Source: Brachybacterium vulturis
GTDB lineage: Bacteria; Actinomycetota; Actinomycetes; Actinomycetales; Dermabacteraceae
Assembly (NCBI RefSeq): GCF_002407185.1
Contig: NZ_CP023563.1
Span: forward strand, 1,240,001-1,304,000
DNA: 64,000 nucleotides
Direction of reading: 5' to 3'
The notes beneath the pieces are model-generated. The model was not told where the DNA came from. It saw only the letters and a program-made list of their open reading frames with translations, and did not search any database. This document shows positions 7,050-14,559 of the stretch, one piece after another. The position numbers were made by a program, and so were the translations under genes. Positions within the stretch are counted from its first letter, which is position 1, and the number at the start of each line of letters is the position of its first letter.

Positions 7050-9449
7050 TCAGCTCCCTCCGGAGGACTGGCGGATGACCACGGTCTCGCCCTCGGGCAG
7101 GCGGGTGCCGGCGGTCGGATTCGTGCCGATCGCGTACCACTTGCCCACGGAGCTGCTGGACTCGTTGCGCACCTCGACCTGGTAGCCGGCCGACTCCACC
7201 GCGCTCGTCGCCTGGCTGAGCACCATCCCCGAGACGTCGGGGACCACACCCTTCCGGGCCACGTCGGAGGAGGGTGCGACGGGCTTCTCCGGCGCCGCCG
7301 GGAACGCCTTGCTCGGCAGCCCCTCGTGGGCGCGGATCATGTACTCCTGCCAGGTGGGCAGGGAGATGGTGTTGCCCCAGACGTGCCCGCTGCGGAGCAT
7401 CTTGCCGTCGACCGAGAAGCCGCCGGGACGGATGTTCGCGTTCGGGTGGCCGAACCACACCGCGGTGGACATCTGCCGGGTGAAGCCGACGTACCAGGTG
7501 TGGTACTGGGAGCCCGAGGTGCCGGTCTTGCCGCCCGCGGGGTGGCCCTCGATGATCTTGCCCTTGCCGGTGGCCCGCGGGTCCTCGAGGTCCTGCTGGA
7601 GGGTCCACGCCATGACGTCGGCGACCTCCTTCTCCACGGCCTGGTGGCAATCGGCGCCGGAGATCTCCATCGGCTCGCCGTGGCGATCGAGCACCTCGGT
7701 GATGCCCTGCGGCGAGCAGTAGGTGCCGCCCGCGGCCCAGGTGGCGTAGGCGGCCGCCATGGTCAGGGCCGAGATGCGCACCTCGCCGAGCACCAGGACG
7801 GCCGGGGCCAGCTCGACGCCGTACATGTCCTCGATCGGCATCTCCCAGGTGGACTGGTCGTAGGGGTCGTAGCCCGCCGGGACCACACCGATGTTGCGCG
7901 CGGTGTTCGCGATCTCGCAGAGGTCGAGCTGACGCGCCATGTCCGTGTAGGCGGTGTTGATGGAGAACTTGGTGGCGTTCAGGACCGTCTCCATCGGGCT
8001 GATCCGCACCGAGACCGCGTTGTCCGGGTTCCAGGCCGTCGCGGAACGCCAGGCGCCCCGGGGCAGGCACTTGGCCGGCGACCGGGAGATCGGGCGCCGC
8101 TCGGTGCTGACCTTGTCGTAGATCGTCCGGTCGTGCTCGAGCCAGTCCTGCAGCACGAAGGGCTTGAAGGTCGAGCCGACGGGGAAGCCGTTGCCGCCGC
8201 CGAGGGACTTGGGCACGTTGTAGTTGATCGCCGTCTCGCCCGGACCGACCTCCGCGTACGGGTTGAACGTGCGGTTCTGCGCCATCGTGAGGATGTTGCC
8301 GGTGCCGGGCTCGACGGTGACGATCGAGTGGCCGAAGCCGCTCTCGGAGTCGCCGGGGAGCTTGCGCTGCAGGATGTCCATGGCCGCCGCCTGGGTCTCC
8401 GGGTCCAGGGTGGTGCGGATGGTGAGGCCGCCGCCGTAGAGCAGCTCGCGGCGCTCGTCGTAGGTCGGGGCGAAGGCCGGGTCGTTCAGCAGGGAGCGCG
8501 TGACGTAGTCGCAGAAGAAGCCGCTGGTCCCGGCCGAGGCGCAGCCGGCCCGCACGTTCTGGATGTCCAGCATGTCCTCGACGGGGATCGAGGTGTACTT
8601 CTCGTACTCCTCGTCGCTGATGTATCCCTCGTGGTGCATGTCGTGCAGGACCTCGTTGCGGCGCGTCTCGCCCGCCTCGGGATGGGAGACCGGGTCGTAC
8701 GCGTTGGGGCCGTTGGTGATGCCCGCCAGCAGCGCCGCCTCACCGGGGTTCAGGTCCGCGGCGTTCTTGTCGAAGTAGTGCCGGGAGCCGGTCTCCACGC
8801 CGTACTGGGAGGGTCCGAACTGGGCCACGTTCAGATAGGCGTTGAGGATCTGGTCCTTCGTCCACCTCTTCTCGAGGGAGAGGGCGAGCTTCGCCTCGCG
8901 CAGCTTGCGGCTGTAGGTCTGCGCGGTGGCGGCGATCTGGTCCTCCTGGTCGCCGCGCTGGACGGCGTCCATCAAAAGGGCGTTCTTCACGTACTGCTGG
9001 GTGAGCGTCGAGCCGCCCTGGGTGGCGCCGCCGGCGGCGTTGGAGGCGAAGGCGCGGAGCATCCCCTTGGGATCCACGCCGCCGTGCTCGTAGAAGCGGC
9101 GGTCCTCGACCGCGATCACCGCGTGCTGCATGTGCGGGGAGATCTCCTCCAGCGGCACCATGATGCGGTTCTCCGAGTAGAAGGTCGCCAGCAGCGAGCC
9201 GTCCGCGGCCTCGATCCGGCTCGCCTCGTTCAGCGGCTCCACCTCGAGCTCGCTCGGGTACGAGTCGAACAGCGCGACGCCGTCCTTGGCGACGGCCGAG
9301 CCGGCCGAGACCATCGGCAGGAAGAACGCGGCCATCAGCACACCGGCGAGTGCGGAGACGGCGAGCATCCCCAGCAGCAGGTAGACGGTCTGCAGCAGGG
9401 CGACGGGGAGGGAGCGGCCGGAGGCGGGCGCGGACGTGGTGCGGGCCAT
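7050..9449 (-). CDS. Bifunctional class A penicillin-binding protein with PASTA domain
   Basis: 799 residues. After a transmembrane helix (about 15-45) comes a GT51 transglycosylase domain with EDRRFYEHGGVD and GGSTLTQQYVKN. The transpeptidase has Ser426-x-x-Lys429 in GSTFKPF, an SxN motif and KTGT near residue 640. One C-terminal PASTA domain (about 725-795) begins VPDVSGM. It polymerises and cross-links peptidoglycan outside the membrane. The start at 9449 is chosen because TAGTGT lies six bases upstream with no Shine-Dalgarno site, a leaderless pattern repeated in this window. It corresponds in context to ponA2-type PBPs beside whiB4. Its stop nearly abuts the phosphoesterase start. Confidence 0.93.
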   Translation of the reverse strand: MARTTSAPASGRSLPVALLQTVYLLLGMLAVSALAGVLMAAFFLPMVSAGSAVAKDGVALFDSYPSELEVEPLNEASRIEAADGSLLATFYSENRIMVPLEEISPHMQHAVIAVEDRRFYEHGGVDPKGMLRAFASNAAGGATQGGSTLTQQYVKNALLMDAVQRGDQEDQIAATAQTYSRKLREAKLALSLEKRWTKDQILNAYLNVAQFGPSQYGVETGSRHYFDKNAADLNPGEAALLAGITNGPNAYDPVSHPEAGETRRNEVLHDMHHEGYISDEEYEKYTSIPVEDMLDIQNVRAGCASAGTSGFFCDYVTRSLLNDPAFAPTYDERRELLYGGGLTIRTTLDPETQAAAMDILQRKLPGDSESGFGHSIVTVEPGTGNILTMAQNRTFNPYAEVGPGETAINYNVPKSLGGGNGFPVGSTFKPFVLQDWLEHDRTIYDKVSTERRPISRSPAKCLPRGAWRSATAWNPDNAVSVRISPMETVLNATKFSINTAYTDMARQLDLCEIANTARNIGVVPAGYDPYDQSTWEMPIEDMYGVELAPAVLVLGEVRISALTMAAAYATWAAGGTYCSPQGITEVLDRHGEPMEISGADCHQAVEKEVADVMAWTLQQDLEDPRATGKGKIIEGHPAGGKTGTSGSQYHTWYVGFTRQMSTAVWFGHPNANIRPGGFSVDGKMLRSGHVWGNTISLPTWQEYMIRAHEGLPSKAFPAAPEKPVAPSSDVARKGVVPDVSGMVLSQATSAVESAGYQVEVRNESSSSVGKWYAIGTNPTAGTRLPEGETVVIRQSSGGS

Positions 9450-9455
9450 GGTCAC

Positions 9456-9461
9456 ACACTA
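9456..9461 (-). promoter_or_regulatory. -10 element of the PBP gene (leaderless)
   Basis: TAGTGT on the minus strand ends six bases before the ATG at 9449; no clear -35 and no ribosome site. Confidence 0.5.
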
Positions 9462-9600
9462 CGGGCAGTGGCGGACTCCGGACCATGCGGCATGCCACCC
9501 GCGCCGAATCTTCACTGTTTCGTGCCGTGCTCCGCAGGCGGTCCGGCCCGGCGGCCGTCGGAACCGGAGAGCTCGGCGGCCACCTGCACTCCCGGTCCGC

Positions 9601-9644
9601 AGGTCAGCTGGCAGGGACCGGTAGGTCAGCCGGCAGGGACCCGG
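9601..9644. repeat. 22-base direct repeat immediately upstream of the whiB promoter
   Basis: Two tandem copies, 9601-9622 and 9623-9644, each start AGGTCAGC[TC]GGCAGGGACC and differ at only a few bases. The pair ends five bases before the whiB -35 hexamer, so it fits a transcription factor binding two turns of the same helix face. The factor is unknown. Confidence 0.6.
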
Positions 9645-9649
9645 ATCTT

Positions 9650-9678
9650 TTGCCATGTGGCGTGAGTCTCCTTACAGT
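9650..9678 (+). promoter_or_regulatory. Promoter of the WhiB gene
   Basis: TTGCCA (9650-9655), a 17-base spacer and TACAGT (9673-9678) form one of the better sigma-70 type promoters in the window. The predicted start near 9685 gives a leader of about 45 bases with a GAAGGGG ribosome site. Confidence 0.65.
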
Positions 9679-9729
9679 GAGGGCCATGAACGGATCAATG
9701 TCGATCCGCCACCTGGGAAGGGGTTGCGA

Positions 9730-10032
9730 ATGACCATCGGGGAATCTCCCACGACCACCGACTCGAGCTGGGCGACGCGAGGCGCCTGCGTGACCATGGA
9801 ACCCGACGGCTTCTTCGTGCAGGGTGCTGAACAGCATGCGGTGAAGCTCGCCTGCGGGGCGTGCCCGGTGAAGACGGAATGTCTGGCCGACGCCCTGGAC
9901 AACCGCGTCGACTTCGGCGTGTGGGGCGGAATGACCGAACGGGAGCGTCGGCGGCTGCTGCGCCGCCATCCCGAGGTGAGCAACTGGTGGGCCGTGCTGC
10001 GCCGCGCCGAGAAGGGAGCGATGGGCGGCTGA
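9730..10032 (+). CDS. WhiB-family iron-sulfur regulator (WhiB4-like by context)
   Basis: 100 residues from the ATG at 9730 with GAAGGGG upstream. Four cysteines, Cys20, Cys42, Cys45 and Cys51, give the C-Xn-C-X2-C-X5-C cluster ligands; GVWGG and a basic RERRRLLRR stretch follow. By family knowledge WhiB proteins bind a 4Fe-4S cluster that senses O2 or NO and regulate transcription with the sigma factor. Divergence from a PonA2-like PBP suggests the WhiB4 branch, but the sequence alone does not prove this. The promoter has a tandem 22-base repeat directly upstream. Confidence 0.92.
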   Translation: MTIGESPTTTDSSWATRGACVTMEPDGFFVQGAEQHAVKLACGACPVKTECLADALDNRVDFGVWGGMTERERRRLLRRHPEVSNWWAVLRRAEKGAMGG

Positions 10033-10061
10033 GGGTCCCCGCGCGGCCCCGATATCCCAGG

Positions 10062-10067
10062 TAGGCT
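10062..10067 (+). promoter_or_regulatory. -10 element of the DUF4177 gene (leaderless)
   Basis: TAGGCT ends six bases before the ATG at 10074. Confidence 0.45.
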
Positions 10068-10073
10068 CCGGCC

Positions 10074-10244
10074 ATGAGCACTGTGACCCGCTGGGAGTAC
10101 CTGACCGTTCCGCTGCTGATCCATGCGACCAAGCAGATCCTCGACAACTACGGCGAGGAGGGCTGGGAGCTGGTCCAGGTGGTGCCGGGGCCGAATCCGG
10201 AGAACCTGGTCGCCTACCTCAAGCGTCCCCTGGGCGAGGGCTGA
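10074..10244 (+). CDS. Small DUF4177-like protein
   Basis: 56 residues, too short for many gene finders. It starts MSTVTRWEYLTVPLL and contains the GEEGWELVQVV core typical of DUF4177 proteins. No function is established. There is no Shine-Dalgarno site, but TAGGCT lies six bases before the ATG, so it is probably translated leaderless. It sits between a WhiB gene and ridA; from memory a tiny conserved gene occupies the same slot in mycobacteria. The ridA GTG follows after four bases, so this gene probably heads a transcript with ridA and the metallo-beta-lactamase gene. Confidence 0.8.
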   Translation: MSTVTRWEYLTVPLLIHATKQILDNYGEEGWELVQVVPGPNPENLVAYLKRPLGEG

Positions 10245-10248
10245 GCCG

Positions 10249-10749
10249 GTGGACGTCGCCCCGCGCAGCACCCGCATCCGCGCCCGGCTCGCCGAGCGCG
10301 GGCTCGCCCTGCCGGCCGTCGCCGCGCCCGTGGCCGCCTATGTGCCGGCCGTCGCGAGCGGACGCCACGTGCACACCTCCGGCCAGCTGCCCTTCGTGGA
10401 CGGCGCCCTGCCCCTGACCGGCAAGGTCGGCGCGGAGGTCACCCCGGAGCAGGCCGCAGAGCTGGCCGCCGCCTGCTGCCTCAACGCCCTGGCGGCCATC
10501 GAGGCGCTGGTGGGGGATCTGGATCGCATCGTCCGGGTGGTCAAGCTCACCGGGTACGTCGCCTCCGATCCCTCCTTCACCGCGCAGCCCACCGTGATCA
10601 ACGGGGCCAGCGAGCTGCTCGGCGAGATCTTCGGCGACGCCGGCTCGCACGCCCGGGCCGCGGTCGGCGTCGCGGTGCTCCCGCTGGACGCCCCGGTGGA
10701 GCTCGACCTGCTGGTGGAGCTCGACGGCCCGGCCGTCCCGACCGGCTGA
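10249..10749 (+). CDS. RidA/YjgF-family reactive imine deaminase
   Basis: 166 residues from the GTG at 10249. It carries the RidA trimer fold signatures SGQLPFVDG near residue 44, an AALNAL-like helix (CCLNALAAIEAL) and the conserved Arg in RAAVGVAVLPLDAPVE near 145. By family knowledge it hydrolyses 2-aminoacrylate and related imines released by PLP enzymes. It is slightly longer than canonical 125-130 residue RidA because of an N-terminal extension, as in the larger actinobacterial subgroup. It is four bases from the DUF4177 gene and ten from the metallo-hydrolase. Confidence 0.88.
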   Translation: MDVAPRSTRIRARLAERGLALPAVAAPVAAYVPAVASGRHVHTSGQLPFVDGALPLTGKVGAEVTPEQAAELAAACCLNALAAIEALVGDLDRIVRVVKLTGYVASDPSFTAQPTVINGASELLGEIFGDAGSHARAAVGVAVLPLDAPVELDLLVELDGPAVPTG

Positions 10750-10759
10750 GGACGGCGAG

Positions 10760-11581
10760 GTGGACGAGCACGCCCCGCAGCGAGATCCCGGTGGGCCCGC
10801 GGTCGAGCTGATCGCGGTCCGGGCCGAGAACCCGGGCCCGATGACGCTGAGCGGCACCAACAGCTATGTGCTGCGCGACGGGGACCAGGTCTGGGTCGTC
10901 GACCCCGGTCCCCGCGACCCGGAGCACCTCGCCGAGCTGCTGCTGCACTGCGGGGCGGAGTCCCGGCCCCAGGGGGTGCTGGTCACCCACCGGCACCTCG
11001 ACCACACCGCCGGGGCCGCCACCCTGGCGCGGCAGCTCGCCGCCCGCAGCGGGGACGAGGTGCCGCTGTGGGCGGCGGACCAGTCCGCGGTCCCCGGCTC
11101 ACGGCCGCTCCCGGCGACGCTCGCGGGCGATCACGGAAACGTCGGCCACCTCATCCACCTGCCCGGCCACACCTCCGACTCGATCGCGGTGCTGGTCGAC
11201 GGTGGGCGCCTGCTCAGCGGGGACACCCTGCTGGGCGGCTCCTCCACCGTGATCGTGCCGGACGACGGCGGCTCGCTGGCCGACTACCTGCAGTCGCTGG
11301 CGATCCTGCGGGCGATGACGGTGGATGGCCGCATCGGGTCGATTCATCCCGGGCACGGTCCCGTCCTCGAGACGCCGCTGGACGCCCTCGAGGCGATCGA
11401 GCAGGCCATCGCGCATCGCCGCGAACGCATCGAGCAGGTGCGTCGGGCGCGGACGGCCGGCGTGCTGACCATGGACCGGCTGCTGCGAGTGGTCTACGGA
11501 CCGGATCTTCCCGAGCAGCTGGAGGGCGCGGCACGCTGGAACCTCCGGGCCACGCTCGATCATCTCGCCGAGGAGCGCTGA
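10760..11581 (+). CDS. Metallo-beta-lactamase fold hydrolase (LACTB2-like)
   Basis: 273 residues from a GTG. The metal site is complete: THRHLDH, the His of LPGHTSDS, the Asp of SGDTLLGG and the His of IHPGHGP. A C-terminal winged-helix extension of about 60 residues places it near LACTB2/Rv3677c-like hydrolases rather than drug-inactivating beta-lactamases. The substrate is unknown; relatives include hydroxyacylglutathione hydrolases and RNA-processing nucleases. It is the last gene of the DUF4177-ridA run and converges on crp across a long inverted repeat. Confidence 0.88.
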   Translation: MDEHAPQRDPGGPAVELIAVRAENPGPMTLSGTNSYVLRDGDQVWVVDPGPRDPEHLAELLLHCGAESRPQGVLVTHRHLDHTAGAATLARQLAARSGDEVPLWAADQSAVPGSRPLPATLAGDHGNVGHLIHLPGHTSDSIAVLVDGGRLLSGDTLLGGSSTVIVPDDGGSLADYLQSLAILRAMTVDGRIGSIHPGHGPVLETPLDALEAIEQAIAHRRERIEQVRRARTAGVLTMDRLLRVVYGPDLPEQLEGAARWNLRATLDHLAEER

Positions 11582-11651
11582 GGGAGCGGACCGCGGGGGC
11601 CGCTGCCCGGCCGCGACACGCCGACGGGACGGGGGCACCCGCAGCACGCGG

Positions 11652-11709
11652 GCACGCCGGGACCACCGAACTCGCCCGTCAGCGGGCGAGATCGGTGGTC
11701 CCGGCGTGC
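11652..11709. terminator. Long bidirectional terminator between convergent genes
   Basis: Arms 11652-11678 and 11683-11709 are 27 bases each and pair at 26 positions around a four-base loop. The element lies between the metallo-hydrolase and crp stops and should work for both strands. Confidence 0.8.
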
Positions 11710-11742
11710 GTGCCGGGGCTCAGAGGCCGCGGCCGGCAGCTG

Positions 11743-12420
11743 TCAGCGAGCGCGGCGGCGCAGCCGCTCGACGTCGGAGATCAGGACCGCACGGGCCTCG
11801 AGCCGGATCCAGCCGCGCGAGGCGAAGTCCGCCAGCGCCTTGTTGACGGTCTCGCGGGAGGCGCCGACCAGCTGGGCGAGCTCCTCCTGGGTGAGGCCGT
11901 GGGCGACCATCACGCCGTCGTCGGTCTGGCGGCCGAAGCGCTGCGCGAGGTCGAGGACGTTCTTGGCGACGCGCCCGGGCACATCGGCGAAGACCAGGTC
12001 CGCGAGGGACTCGTTGGTCTTGCGCAGACGGCGGGCGAGCGAGGCGAGCAGGTGCCGGCCCACCTCGGGACGCTGCGCCAGGACCCGGTACAGATCCTGC
12101 TGGGACAGCGAGTAGAGCGTCGACTCGGCGACCACCGTGGCGGTCGCGTTGCGCGGCGCGGGGTCGAACAGGGACAGCTCACCGAGGGTCTCGCCGGGGC
12201 CGAGCACGGCCAGCAGGTTCTCGCGGCCGTCGCCCGAGGCGTGGCCGACCTTCACCTTGCCGGAGCCGAGGATGAACAGCCGATCGCCCGGGTCCCCCTC
12301 CCGGAAGATGATGGCGCTGCGGTGGTAGTCCTCCTGCTTCATCGACGCCAGCACGGCCTGCTTGCCGTCCTCGTCGAGCGCAGCGAACAGTGGTGATGAC
12401 CGTACGATGTTCTCGTCCAC
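11743..12420 (-). CDS. crp: Crp/GlxR-type cAMP-responsive regulator
   Basis: 225 residues from the GTG at 12420, which has a perfect AGGAGG site. An N-terminal cyclic-nucleotide-binding domain (about 10-125; GDRLFILGSGKVKVG, GELSLFD) is followed by a dimer helix and a Crp HTH domain (LTQEELAQLVGASRETVNKAL, about residues 175-195, cited in parts). From memory the whole protein is strikingly like M. tuberculosis Rv3676 (224 residues), including the C-terminal VLISDxERLxRRAR. It is a global regulator of carbon and redox genes in actinobacteria. A candidate self-binding site lies upstream at 12496-12511. Confidence 0.93.
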   Translation of the reverse strand: MDENIVRSSPLFAALDEDGKQAVLASMKQEDYHRSAIIFREGDPGDRLFILGSGKVKVGHASGDGRENLLAVLGPGETLGELSLFDPAPRNATATVVAESTLYSLSQQDLYRVLAQRPEVGRHLLASLARRLRKTNESLADLVFADVPGRVAKNVLDLAQRFGRQTDDGVMVAHGLTQEELAQLVGASRETVNKALADFASRGWIRLEARAVLISDVERLRRRAR

Positions 12421-12495
12421 GGAACCTCCTGAGTGTGGGGCCCCGAGTGTCGGGACCGTGCTGTGCGACTCGATGTGTCGTGGGCCACGAACTGC

Positions 12496-12511
12496 GGTGG
12501 CCACCGTCACA
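12496..12511 (-). promoter_or_regulatory. Candidate Crp/GlxR operator upstream of crp
   Basis: On the minus strand TGTGACGGTGGCCACC matches the TGTGA-N6-TCACA pattern perfectly in the left half and at three of five in the right. TTGACC (12516-12521) lies just upstream. This suggests autoregulation, but degenerate matches are common. Confidence 0.35.
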
Positions 12512-12572
12512 TGATGGTCAAACACTACCGTGCCGACGCCGTCCGGTCCTGCCACTCGCCGAAGGAGAACCA

Positions 12573-13271
12573 GTGCAGATCCCGAGGTCGACCCATGAGG
12601 CCGGGGCCGGGCCCCGCGCGCAGCGGCCGGCCGACGCCGCCGCGGTCGCCTCCCGGCTGGCGGCTCTCCACCCCGGGGCGCGGACCGAGCTCGACCATCG
12701 TGATGCCGTCGAACTCCTGGTCGCGACGGTGCTCTCGGCGCAGACCACCGATGTGCGCGTCAACCAGGTCACCCCCGAACTGTTCTCCCGCTGGCCGGAT
12801 CCCGCAGCGCTCGCCGGGGCCGAGGAGACCGACGTCGCCGAGGTGGTGCGACCGCTGGGGATGGGGCCGACCAGGGCGCGTCGGATCATCGCGCTGGCCC
12901 GCGGGCTGCTCGCCGACCACGGCGGACGGGTCCCTGACGACCAGGCCGCCCTGGAGGCGCTGCCCGGCGTGGGGCGCAAGACCGCGCACGTGGTGCGCGG
13001 CGCCTGGTTCGGGCACTCGCTGCTGGCGGTGGACACGCACGTCGGCCGGGTGACCCGCCGCCTCGGCTGGACCACGCGGACCGACCCCCGCACGGTCGAG
13101 GAGGACGTGGTCGCGCATGTGGAGGCCGACGGCACCGGCGCCGACGCCGAGGAGCTCACCGTGCTGGGGCTGCGGCTGATCCTCCACGGACGGCGGGTGT
13201 GCACCGCGCGGGCGCCGCGCTGCGAGGAGTGCGTCCTGGCCGATATCTGCCCGCGGGTGGGCGTGGCGTGA
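12573..13271 (+). CDS. nth: Endonuclease III
   Basis: 232 residues from the GTG at 12573 with AAGGAGA upstream. It has the helix-hairpin-helix LPGVGRKTAHVV with the catalytic Lys, the VDTHVGRVTRRLG segment with the catalytic Asp, and the 4Fe-4S ligands Cys210, Cys217, Cys220 and Cys226. It removes oxidised pyrimidines from DNA and nicks the abasic site. It overlaps the Nudix gene by four bases (GTGA) and is divergent from crp, the same arrangement I recall at Rv3672c-Rv3676. Confidence 0.94.
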   Translation: MQIPRSTHEAGAGPRAQRPADAAAVASRLAALHPGARTELDHRDAVELLVATVLSAQTTDVRVNQVTPELFSRWPDPAALAGAEETDVAEVVRPLGMGPTRARRIIALARGLLADHGGRVPDDQAALEALPGVGRKTAHVVRGAWFGHSLLAVDTHVGRVTRRLGWTTRTDPRTVEEDVVAHVEADGTGADAEELTVLGLRLILHGRRVCTARAPRCEECVLADICPRVGVA

Positions 13272-13969
13272 GCGCCGCGACGGCCCACGGGCCCGGCCTC
13301 CCGGCCGAGGCCGCCTTCCTCGCCCCCTTGGCCGAGCGGGCGCGGCGCGGGGACGTGCTGGTGCGCCGCGACATCGACCCGCGGGATCCGCGCCAGGGGG
13401 GCGGCGGGGTGGTGCGACGCAGCGCCGTGCTCATCCATCTGGCCGGCACCGGCCTGCACGATGCGCAGCTGGTGCTCGAGGAGCGCGGTCACTCCATGCG
13501 CTCCCAGCCCGGCCAGTTCTCCCTCCCCGGCGGCGGCCGCGATCCGGGGGACCGCGACGACGTGCACACTGCTCTGCGGGAGGCCGCGGAGGAGACCGGC
13601 CTGGATCCCGCCGAGGTGCTGGTGCTCGGCGCCTTCGCCCCGATCCCGATGCCCTGGCGGTCCCAGGCGGTGACGCCGGTGCTGAGCTGGTCATCGGCGA
13701 GGCCGCCGCTGGGCGTGCAGGACCCGTTCGAGGTGGAGCGCGTGGTGTGGGCGCCGCTGGCGGGGCCCGGTTCCCTCACCGATCCCGCCCACCAGCAGCG
13801 CGGGATGCTCCGCGGCTTCGGCGTGGGTCCCGCCTTCGACCTCCCGGGCGACGCCTTCGTCTGGGGCTTCACCGCGATGATCCTGGAGAAGGTGCTCACC
13901 GGCCTGGGTCTGGAACCGGTGCCGTCCACCGCACCGGTGCGCGAGATCCCGCCCGAGCGCCGCCGCTGA
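13268..13969 (+). CDS. Nudix hydrolase, CoA-pyrophosphatase type
   Basis: 233 residues from a GTG overlapping the nth stop. The Nudix helix REAAEETGL is intact. The upstream part reads FSLPGGGRDPGDRDD, so the usual single Glu of the Nudix box is replaced by an Asp-rich variant. That resembles the GG..D..D..ALREA.EE pattern of CoA pyrophosphatases (NudL/NUDT7). By family knowledge these split CoA or its derivatives into phosphopantetheine and 3',5'-ADP. The substrate here is inferred from the motif only. Confidence 0.85.
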   Translation: MSAATAHGPGLPAEAAFLAPLAERARRGDVLVRRDIDPRDPRQGGGGVVRRSAVLIHLAGTGLHDAQLVLEERGHSMRSQPGQFSLPGGGRDPGDRDDVHTALREAAEETGLDPAEVLVLGAFAPIPMPWRSQAVTPVLSWSSARPPLGVQDPFEVERVVWAPLAGPGSLTDPAHQQRGMLRGFGVGPAFDLPGDAFVWGFTAMILEKVLTGLGLEPVPSTAPVREIPPERRR

Positions 13970-14032
13970 TCCGCTCCGCGGTGGCCGTGGTCACCTCGGC
14001 AGTTCCTGCTCGCCCGAGGTGGCCCGGGCACG

Positions 14033-14168
14033 GTAGACTCGAGTGTTGCCGGACGGTCTCCGGCAGCCCTTCGGGGCGCACACGGAGCGGCCGGCACGGA
14101 CGCTCCGCCCGGGCCCCGGGAACCAGTACTCGCAGACCGATGAGCAGCAGACAAGGAATGGGATCCAG
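14033..14168 (+). promoter_or_regulatory. Promoter and structured leader of the cold-shock gene
   Basis: TAGACT at about 14034 is a probable -10, followed by a leader of about 125 bases with a GCCGG/CCGGC hairpin and a GCCCTTCGGGGC hairpin, and AAGGAATGG before the start. Long folded leaders are typical of cold-shock genes; no -35 is convincing. Confidence 0.4.
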
Positions 14169-14555
14169 GTGCCACGCGGCAAGGTGAAGTTCTACGACGC
14201 CGAGAAGGGCTTCGGCTTCATCCTCGATGACGAGGACGGACAGAGCGTCTACGTGCACGCCTCGAACCTGCCCGAGGGAGTCGACTCCCTCCGGCCGGGC
14301 GCGCGCGTGGACTTCGACATGGTCGACGGTCGTCGCGGCCCCCAGGTGCTGTCGCTGCAGCTGCTGGAGCCCGCTCCCTCGGTCAGCCGCGCCCGGCGGC
14401 AGAAGCCCGATGAGATGGCGGGGATGGTCGAGGATCTGATCCGCCTGCTCGATGACGCCTCCAACGGCCTGCGTCAGGGGCGCTACCCCGACCGCGGCCA
14501 CTCGCAGAAGATCGCCACCGTCCTCCGCGCCGTCGCCGACAATTTCGAGGCCTGA
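14169..14555 (+). CDS. Cold-shock domain protein with C-terminal helix
   Basis: 128 residues from the GTG at 14169. The cold-shock domain fills residues 1-65, with KVKFYDAEKGFGFI (RNP1-like) and VYVHAS (RNP2-like). The remaining 60 residues form a basic, helical tail ending RAVADNFEA, the longer CspB-type layout of actinobacteria instead of a 67-residue CspA. It is expected to bind single-stranded RNA or DNA as a chaperone. DUF3027 starts four bases after the stop, so the two form an operon. Confidence 0.9.
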   Translation: MPRGKVKFYDAEKGFGFILDDEDGQSVYVHASNLPEGVDSLRPGARVDFDMVDGRRGPQVLSLQLLEPAPSVSRARRQKPDEMAGMVEDLIRLLDDASNGLRQGRYPDRGHSQKIATVLRAVADNFEA

Positions 14556-14559
14556 AGCC

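Noticed and set aside
6690..9665. 991-codon plus-strand frame opposite the PBP
   Set aside because: Shadow of the PBP gene; no domain or plausible start, while the opposite strand has complete GT51, transpeptidase and PASTA motifs.
10760..11581. Antibiotic-resistance beta-lactamase
   Set aside because: The metal motif is that of the broad metallo-beta-lactamase fold, but the protein has no signal peptide and has a winged-helix tail like LACTB2-type hydrolases.
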